Below are positions 25,167 to 29,609 of a stretch of DNA of 29,609 bases, one piece after another. The translations under genes were made by a program, and so were the position numbers. Below the pieces are notes generated by a model. It saw only the letters and a list, made by a program, of their open reading frames with translations. It was not told the origin of the DNA and did no database searches. Positions within the stretch are counted from its first letter, which is position 1. The number at the start of each line of letters is the position of its first letter. Source of the stretch: a virus; the IMG/VR virus record IMGVR_UViG_3300044984_001149, positions 1 through 29,609 of that record. One strand, written 5' to 3'.

Positions 25167-25463
25167 TCAGCCGCCTAACAGGGTATTTTTGCCGAGGGAA
25201 AGGGCGTTTGGATCAACGCCCTGCGCGCCTGTCAGCATGGTGCCGGACGCGCCGAGCTTGCCGGATTGCTGCGCGGCAGACAGGATCGCCATGGTGTCGG
25301 GCTTCTTTTGGTTGGCGCGGTTCAGCGCCTGGCTGGCAGCGTCTTCCTGCTTCAGGGCGTTGGCATTAGCTAGCCTCTGCGCTTTGTCTTGCGCGTTGGC
25401 CGACCGCTCGCCGCTATAGATGGTGTAGGCCACTGCTGCGACGGCCGTTATGACAAAAGACAT
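25167..25463 (-). CDS. small virion-region protein with N-terminal hydrophobic segment
   Basis: This 98-residue protein begins with a hydrophobic stretch (MSFVITAVAAVAYTIYSGE), which could be a membrane anchor or signal-like segment. Then come a charged helix (RSANAQDKAQRLANANALKQ), an Ala/Gln-rich middle, and a Gly-rich end (GKNTLLGG). Similar small proteins are found before portal genes in podoviruses, and their function is not known. The start at 25463 is set by AGGAGG six bases upstream; the longer in-frame version from 25694 lies antisense-like within the cupin gene and is not credible. It overlaps the cupin-like gene by 16 bp and ends 2 bp before the portal start. Confidence 0.7.
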   Translation of the reverse strand: MSFVITAVAAVAYTIYSGERSANAQDKAQRLANANALKQEDAASQALNRANQKKPDTMAILSAAQQSGKLGASGTMLTGAQGVDPNALSLGKNTLLGG

Positions 25464-25891
25464 GCTGCCTCCTGATTGGGTAGTTCGACTTGGCGAGTCT
25501 GGAGTCGGTCGGATTCGGAGGTCGCGGCATCCTCGATGGCGCTTATGTCCGTTGAGTCGGTTGCAACCAGCGTTGTCCACCAGGTATCGGAATGCGCGAA
25601 GCCAACCCGCTTTTGCCCAGCGCAGGCAGGAATGGTGTGGTATCCGGTCAGGCGTACCACCTCGGCGCCGGAGGTGACAGTGATGTCCCCGCACACGATG
25701 CAGATGTTGTCGGAATTCAGCATGGCCCCGGTTAGCATGGTTCCCGCCGGTATATGCACCGTTCGCGCGTACAGGCCCCCATGCACAAGGTGCTTCGCGG
25801 CGAGGGCAATCTGAGGGCGCTGCGCGAGCATCCCCTCAACGCCAACCGCCCAATCAAGGGCCGAGGCGAGTGCTGTAAGCTTATCCGTCAT
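25448..25891 (-). CDS. cupin-like phage protein
   Basis: This 147-residue protein has the beta-rich pattern of a small cupin: ARTVHIPAGTMLTGAMLNSD, NICIVCGDITVTSGAEVVRL, GYHTIPACAGQKRVGFAHSD and TWWTTLVATD. His46 (HIPAG), His84 (GYHTIP) and His100 (FAHSD) are candidates for metal ligands, but the classical two-motif cupin spacing is incomplete. Similar proteins lie between terminase and portal genes in related phages; whether they are virion parts or enzymes is unknown. A copy of the shared motif (C) lies before its ATG. The last residues overlap the next gene. Confidence 0.65.
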   Translation of the reverse strand: MTDKLTALASALDWAVGVEGMLAQRPQIALAAKHLVHGGLYARTVHIPAGTMLTGAMLNSDNICIVCGDITVTSGAEVVRLTGYHTIPACAGQKRVGFAHSDTWWTTLVATDSTDISAIEDAATSESDRLQTRQVELPNQEAACLLS

Positions 25892-25918
25892 GCCGCGAAC
25901 CCTACCCCTAGCGCGTCA

Positions 25919-25935
25919 GGACACGCGCACCGTCA
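25919..25935 (-). promoter_or_regulatory. shared intergenic motif, copy C
   Basis: The plus strand reads GGACACGCGCACCGTCA; on the minus strand the terminase TGA stop is followed at once by CGGTGCGCGTGTCC. Fourteen bases are identical to copies A and B. The core is 31 nt before the ATG of the cupin-like gene. Confidence 0.65.
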
Positions 25936-27447
25936 GGCGTAGGGGTCGTAGTCCATCCCGCGTGTGCGCTTGTCCATGCCAAAGAAGAGCCCGCGTTTAG
26001 GAGTGTCCATCAGCGCCAGGATGTATGCGCTGCCGTAGTCGGGTGAGCGACCTATGCGCTTGACGATATCCTCGCGGCTGGCGACGTACACCAGGCTGCC
26101 GACCAGTTCCCAAGTGGGCGCGCAGAGATCCGCAAGCAGTCGCGGATCTGGCGGCAGACAGATGCCCGTGTTGTTTACCGGGTCGAGCGCCTCCCGCATG
26201 CGCCACCACAATTCGCTGCGCAGATTGCGGAAGCGCAACCGGCCGGATCGGTCGGTGCCCGTTGGGGCCTCCGACACATTGACGCCGACGACTTGCTGGC
26301 GCGCCTCCATCAAGAAGTCGTATGGACTGGCCCCCACGCCGATGACATCGATGTGGATCACGGCCTGGTCGCGCGAGGCGCCCATCGTCAAGCCGGCGAC
26401 AACTGGGCCGTCAGGTGTGGCCTTGCCGGGGTATGCCAGGGGGATGTCGAACCACATGCCGTGCCGCCGGCCGAGGATAGTCTCGTCTTTGCCGCCGCGT
26501 GCTACGTCCACGCCGATTGAGTCCATCGGCGCGAGCTTGTCGGGCCGCGTCCATCTCGCCTGCGCGGCCTCAACCCACGCCGTCGGGATAACCTGCCAGG
26601 GGTCGTCCTGCACTCCCGCCTGGAAGTCGCCATAGAGCATTTGGGAGCGCAGTGGCTCCGGCAGGGATTGCAGAGTAGCCATGTAGCCGGTTCCGGTTAG
26701 GTAGGGGTTGTCGCTGACCCGTGACGGAATGAACGTGCGCGACATAGGGGTGACCAAGTCACCACCATGGCGGAACGGCGACCCATCGGATAGCTCGACC
26801 TCCTTGCCGTCCAGCATTGCGTACCAGCGCAACTCGCCGGGTTGAGCGGGGTTGGGGTGCTTTGGATCTAGCCATGGCGCGAAAAACGCCACAATCCATC
26901 GCCCTTCGGCACTGGTCGGAGGGTTGAACGTCAGCAGGGCCTGGCACCGCTGTCGGGCATCGACCGAACGCAGCCAGCCGAGGAGCGCGCGCACCTGGCT
27001 CTCCAGGAAGTTGGCGGCCTCATCGAACACCAGGAGATCGTGCGGGCGCCCCTGGTACTTGTTCCAATCGTCGAGGTTGGGCGTCGAGCCAAACTCGATC
27101 TGCTTGCCGGGCAGGCGCCATATCCGTTCGGCACCGTTGTATCCGTCCCGCGTGCCGAGCAGTTCGGTGAAGCGGTCAATGATGCCGGTTAGCTGGGTCG
27201 CCTCTCGGCGCAATACCAGGACTTTCTGGTGTTGGGTGAGCGCCTTACCACACGCTAGATCCGTCTTGCCTCCCCCTGCCGCGCCGCCGTAACCAATGAT
27301 GTCCGCGGTGGACAGGTAGGCCACTCCTTGGGGGCCTGGGAGGGGGCGCCAGAGGGTTCTGTCTGCTGTGATTAGTTCGTCTATCTCCGCTAGCTCTTGC
27401 GGCGATAGATAGGCCAGCAGGGCAGCGTCAAACGTAGTCGGCAACAT
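25933..27447 (-). CDS. terL: terminase large subunit (packaging ATPase-nuclease)
   Basis: This 504-residue motor drives DNA into the head and cuts it. ATPase motifs are seen in order: Walker A GYGGAAGGGKTD (about 52-63), Walker B LLVFDEAA (138-145) and the coupling motif LLTFNPPT (171-178). The RNase H-like nuclease domain shows acidic residues at IGVDVARGGKDET (Asp314, Asp321), IHIDVIGVG (Asp367) and RSPDYGSAYILA (Asp470). The order and length are normal for a Terminase_6-type large subunit. It overlaps the end of the small subunit by 20 bp, and an AAGG directly before the ATG is poorly spaced, so translation is probably coupled. Motif copy C includes its stop codon. Confidence 0.95.
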   Translation of the reverse strand: MLPTTFDAALLAYLSPQELAEIDELITADRTLWRPLPGPQGVAYLSTADIIGYGGAAGGGKTDLACGKALTQHQKVLVLRREATQLTGIIDRFTELLGTRDGYNGAERIWRLPGKQIEFGSTPNLDDWNKYQGRPHDLLVFDEAANFLESQVRALLGWLRSVDARQRCQALLTFNPPTSAEGRWIVAFFAPWLDPKHPNPAQPGELRWYAMLDGKEVELSDGSPFRHGGDLVTPMSRTFIPSRVSDNPYLTGTGYMATLQSLPEPLRSQMLYGDFQAGVQDDPWQVIPTAWVEAAQARWTRPDKLAPMDSIGVDVARGGKDETILGRRHGMWFDIPLAYPGKATPDGPVVAGLTMGASRDQAVIHIDVIGVGASPYDFLMEARQQVVGVNVSEAPTGTDRSGRLRFRNLRSELWWRMREALDPVNNTGICLPPDPRLLADLCAPTWELVGSLVYVASREDIVKRIGRSPDYGSAYILALMDTPKRGLFFGMDKRTRGMDYDPYA

Positions 27448-27886
27448 CCTTGCGCATCTGCGCCGCCGCCAGGATGGCCGCGATCTTGGCGGCTCGATCC
27501 GTGTCGGTTATCTCGACCGCGCCGCCGTCTGCGCCGGTTAGCTCCATCCGGGCATTGTCGCGGTATTTCGCCGGGCGGTGCGCCTTGAGCAGGAACATGC
27601 TCAGAACGTCGGAGTGCTTGCGCACCTCACCGCACTGCTCACCCTGGTGATAAATCGGCTCAAGCACACCCTCGAAGGCGCGGCGATGCACCTCATCCTC
27701 CAGCGCGGTGATGCCGATTTCAAGCGCACGTTCCCACGCCGCTGCGAACTCGGGGTCGTCGCGCCGCCAACTGTACGCCGCGTTGCGGCTGATGCCAGCG
27801 CCTTCAAGCGCGCGCATCACGATGCCGGTTTCGGCTAGCACCGCGCAGAAGGCGATGGCTTTTTCTGGTGTCCTAATCGTTTCCAT
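27428..27886 (-). CDS. terS: terminase small subunit
   Basis: This 152-residue protein recognises phage DNA for packaging. The N-terminal part is a helix-turn-helix (CAVLAETGIVMRALEGAGISRNAAYSWRRDDPEFAAAWERAL, seen as overlapping pieces) in the pattern common to phage small subunits, followed by an oligomerisation helix (EVHRRAFEGVLEPIYHQGE) and the conserved SDVLSMFLLKAHRPAKYRD. The last 40 residues are Ala/Asp-rich. It is read first in the packaging cassette and overlaps the large subunit by 20 bp. Motif copy D lies between it and the upstream HTH gene, with its core 30 nt before this ATG. GAGG lies about 12 bases upstream, a slightly long spacing. Confidence 0.85.
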   Translation of the reverse strand: METIRTPEKAIAFCAVLAETGIVMRALEGAGISRNAAYSWRRDDPEFAAAWERALEIGITALEDEVHRRAFEGVLEPIYHQGEQCGEVRKHSDVLSMFLLKAHRPAKYRDNARMELTGADGGAVEITDTDRAAKIAAILAAAQMRKDVADYV

Positions 27887-27911
27887 ACACGAACATTACC
27901 TCGCCGGGGTG

Positions 27912-27929
27912 CCAGCACGCGCACCGCTA
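27912..27929 (-). promoter_or_regulatory. shared intergenic motif, copy D
   Basis: The plus strand reads CCAGCACGCGCACCGCTA. The minus-strand TAG stop of the HTH gene is followed at once by CGGTGCGCGTG, sharing 11 core bases with copies A-C. The core lies 30 nt before the terminase small subunit ATG. Confidence 0.6.
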
Positions 27930-28160
27930 GACACCCGTGCACTGTGCCCGGCGGGTGTAGCGGCAGATATCCCGCACGGTGTGCCTCGAAACGCCCAGTG
28001 CGGCAGCGATACGCCGGTAGCCCATGCGATCTTGCTCGTGCATTTTGCGTATCAACTCAACCTCATGGTCGGTAAGCACCGCGCCAGGGTGAGACTCACC
28101 AATCAGGTTGCCGTTGGCATTCACCTGCCGGCGCGTATTTTTTACAGATTCATCCTTCAT
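27927..28160 (-). CDS. small helix-turn-helix DNA-binding protein
   Basis: This 77-residue basic protein ends in a helix-turn-helix of the resolvase/homeodomain-like type: YRRIAAALGVSRHTVRDIC then RYTRRAQC. The preceding AVLTDHEVELIRKMHEQDRMG fits the usual lead-in helix. It lies alone between the repeat-rich gap and the terminase genes, flanked by motif copies D and (at a distance) E, so it is a candidate regulator of late genes or a DNA-binding helper of packaging; this is inference. The start at 28160 is preceded by AGGGGA at good spacing. A longer in-frame start at 28322 would run through the repeat region and give an unnatural Cys/His/Pro-rich sequence, so it is rejected. Confidence 0.75.
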   Translation of the reverse strand: MKDESVKNTRRQVNANGNLIGESHPGAVLTDHEVELIRKMHEQDRMGYRRIAAALGVSRHTVRDICRYTRRAQCTGV

Positions 28161-28220
28161 GCTGTTTTCCCCTGTTTGCAATAAATCACGTACACAATCC
28201 AAACCGCACTTTGAAAACCG

Positions 28221-28320
28221 GCACGGCGGCACGGCACACTCACCCCCTAAAGGGGGGTCGTGTGCTGTGCTCGTGTGCCAGGCACAGTGCCGGGCACAGT
28301 GCCCGGTGTGCCGGTGTGCC
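28221..28320. repeat. repeat-rich non-coding region between two HTH genes
   Basis: In the 220-bp gap 28161-28379 lie dense short repeats. GGCACAGTGCC occurs twice (28281-28291 and 28293-28303). The perfect palindrome arms CCGGGCAC and GTGCCCGG flank one A (28290-28306). GTGTGCC occurs three times (28273, 28306, 28314). CCCCC and GGGGG arms surround TAAA (28243-28256). The set can fold in many ways. It has no T-run typical of terminators. It may be a set of operator sites for the nearby HTH proteins, an origin-like iteron array beside the replication ATPase, or a packaging recognition site. Confidence 0.6.
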
Positions 28321-28362
28321 AAGCTTTTTCTGCACGTTCACGAATCCGCGCCATTGGCAATT

Positions 28363-28382
28363 CCGCACGCGCAACGCATTCA
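28363..28382 (-). promoter_or_regulatory. shared intergenic motif, degenerate copy E
   Basis: The plus strand has CGCACGCGCAACGCATTCA, so on the minus strand a TGA stop is followed by ATGCGTTGCGCGTG. It matches the core in 10 of 11 positions. It comes right after the first HTH gene, as the other copies come right after their upstream genes, but lies about 205 nt before the next ATG. Confidence 0.4.
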
Positions 28383-28601
28383 TCGCCCACCCGCTACCGA
28401 CTTCAGGATTTTGTTGAACGTAACCGGAGACTCCGCACCACCCGTTTTGCTGTGCGGCTTGAGGTTGAAACCGTTCACGTCGAACCATTCCCGCGCCTTT
28501 TTGATCTTGTTCAACGGCATCCCCCGATTGCCCAGTTGGGAAACCTGGTGCACCCCGATCCCCAGGGCATCGGCTATTTCCTGTCTTGTCGGCCGGCTCA
28601 T
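28380..28601 (-). CDS. small HTH protein coupled to the replication ATPase
   Basis: This 73-residue protein begins with a helix-turn-helix, TRQEIADALGIGVHQVSQLG, followed by NRGMPLNKIKKAREWFDVNG. The pattern resembles the N-terminal DNA-binding domain of Nu1-type small terminase subunits and of phage regulators where 'VSQLxxRGMP' is conserved. The C-terminal 25 residues are short and basic. The ATG overlaps the ATPase stop codon (ATGA), a strong sign of coupling. It may regulate replication or late genes, or help load the ATPase. A true terminase role is less likely, as a separate small subunit is present downstream. Confidence 0.75.
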   Translation of the reverse strand: MSRPTRQEIADALGIGVHQVSQLGNRGMPLNKIKKAREWFDVNGFNLKPHSKTGGAESPVTFNKILKSVAGGR

Positions 28602-29609
28602 ATCAGCCCCACCCGTGCGCCATCAATATCCCCCAGGGTCAGGCCATCAGCGCCCCATGGCTTCTCTGCCACCCCCTCATACTCGATGGCACCCTTGTCG
28701 ATCAGCGACCCCAGCGCCCTGGTGAACGTCTTCGCCTTCCGCCCACCCACATCACGTTCGGCCAGGCTATTCACCAGGCTTGTTGCCGAATAAAGTTTGC
28801 CATCAGTCAGGCCGACCAGTTCCTCAAGCGCATCCCACACCATCTGCTCCACGCCGCCAAACGGTGGGGCTTTCTTCGCACGCTTGCCAGTGGGCTGGAT
28901 GGGTGCCGGCTCATCGTTGTACGCAACCGAGCAACTGATGTCCGGCTTGCCGTTGGCCTTCTTTCCGACTTCGTGCGTCTTCAGGGTAAAGCCGAATTCC
29001 AGGCCGTCCTCGCCGTCCTTCTGCTTGGTGACACGCACGGCGCGCGCGTCATCTACCCGTATCACCTCGAACTCGGCATCGGCCGCCGCCCGCATGCCTG
29101 ACCACCCCCGCGCGCCTCTGCCGGCATCCTTGCCGGCGTGGTGGATCAGGCACAGGAGCGCATTGGTCTTGCCATCACCCAACGCGCGGCCAATATCCCG
29201 GCAGTTCTTCAGGTAGCGCCCCATGTCCTCGCCGCTGTTCTCGTTGCCCACCATCGTCTGCGCCACGGTATCGACGAACACCACGTCGGCGCCGCCCCAG
29301 GCCCGGATGCTCTCGACAATAGCCAGCGCGTGCATGGTTTCGACCAGGTTGGGCGGGACGCTGATCATGCCGACCTTGAAATCCTCAAGCTGCATGTTCT
29401 TTGCCAGGCAGTACGCCTTCACCCGGCCGCGCATCCCGCCCTTGCCCTCGGCAACCACATAGGCCACTCGCTTCTGGAGGGTATCCCGGCCGTTCCACTT
29501 CGTGCCGTGCGCGATGGCGCACGCCATGTCCAGCGCCAGGAAGGTTTTGCCGCCGGTGGATGGGCCGTAGATCATCGCCAGGTCGCCCTGCGGCATGACG
29601 TCATCAATG
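28598..29609 (-). CDS. RepA/AAA_25-like ATPase (partial, 5' end beyond the window)
   Basis: At least 336 residues remain; the frame stays open to the window edge, and the residues before Met at 29596 (IDDV) suggest the true start lies outside. Walker A is GPSTGGKTF and a Walker B-like stretch is VVFVDTVAQTM. A region after it, LLCLIHHAGKDAGRGARGWSGMRAA, is the 'HxGK...RG.RG..' pattern of the RepA/RecA-like hexameric helicase family (as in RSF1010 RepA). The C-terminal part looks like a winged helix (LYSATSLVNSLAERDVGG, FTRALGSLIDKGAIEYEG). It is likely a replicative helicase or helicase-loader-like ATPase of the phage. The gene overlaps the next one by 4 bp. Confidence 0.85.
   Translation of the reverse strand, partial: IDDVMPQGDLAMIYGPSTGGKTFLALDMACAIAHGTKWNGRDTLQKRVAYVVAEGKGGMRGRVKAYCLAKNMQLEDFKVGMISVPPNLVETMHALAIVESIRAWGGADVVFVDTVAQTMVGNENSGEDMGRYLKNCRDIGRALGDGKTNALLCLIHHAGKDAGRGARGWSGMRAAADAEFEVIRVDDARAVRVTKQKDGEDGLEFGFTLKTHEVGKKANGKPDISCSVAYNDEPAPIQPTGKRAKKAPPFGGVEQMVWDALEELVGLTDGKLYSATSLVNSLAERDVGGRKAKTFTRALGSLIDKGAIEYEGVAEKPWGADGLTLGDIDGARVGLI

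Noticed and set aside
28243-28256. C5-TAAA-G5 hairpin as intrinsic terminator
   Set aside because: No T-run follows on either strand.
28160-28322. Longer N-terminus for the HTH gene ending at 27927
   Set aside because: It would translate the repeat array into a His/Cys/Pro-rich stretch, whereas the ATG at 28160 has AGGGGA correctly placed.

Overview
The window is a nearly complete late (structural, packaging and lysis) region of a tailed phage or prophage with a T7-like virion plan and a BPP-1/Bcep22-like head and tail gene set. Every credible gene lies on the minus strand, so transcription runs from the right end of the window (29609) to the left (1). The sequence is GC-rich, the codons are typical of a high-GC proteobacterium, and the recognisable families (Bbp16, Bbp19, T7-type head-tail connector, tail tubular A/B, gp14-like core protein) are common in phages of Beta- and Gammaproteobacteria. 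A proteobacterial host, plausibly betaproteobacterial, is an inference. No host housekeeping gene, tRNA, integrase or repressor is visible.

Layout in transcription order. (1) 29609-28380: a partial RepA/AAA_25-like ATPase cut by the window edge, coupled by an ATGA overlap to a small HTH protein. (2) 28380-28160: a 220-bp non-coding gap full of short direct and inverted repeats. (3) 28160-27927: a second small HTH protein. (4) 27886-25933: terminase small and large subunits. (5) 25891-23194: cupin-like protein, a 98-residue protein, portal, and a small spike-base-like protein. (6) 23149-20534: Bbp19-like protein, scaffold, major capsid, Bbp16-like cement protein and a 55-residue protein, closed by an intrinsic terminator. 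(7) 20470-5300: tail tubular proteins A and B, gp14-like and gp15-like internal virion proteins, and a 3320-residue large polyvalent protein that sits where T7 has gp16. (8) 5239-1733: T7 gp17-type tail fibre, a small beta-rich protein, a YadA-like repeat fibre and a small accessory protein. (9) 1730-247: a small conserved phage protein, a tail-anchored membrane protein, an M15-type endolysin and a GTA-type three-helix holin. (10) 246-1: non-coding, with a 76-bp palindromic element.

How the genes work together: TerS/TerL package DNA through the portal into a capsid built by scaffold, capsid and cement proteins. Tail tubular A/B form the short tail. The gp14-like, gp15-like and giant proteins are probably internal virion proteins ejected with the DNA. 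The two fibres recognise the host, and the holin plus peptidase release progeny.

Three things stand out beyond the standard annotation. First, a short motif (plus-strand core CACGCGCACCG) lies at or just after a stop codon in five of the widest intergenic gaps. Three copies share 14 identical bases, and three lie 30-31 nt before the next start codon. This looks like a phage-specific promoter, operator or cassette-boundary element. Second, a 71-residue gene with a good ribosome binding site is nested in another frame inside the 10-kb giant gene. Third, the giant protein itself carries an HExxH metallopeptidase.
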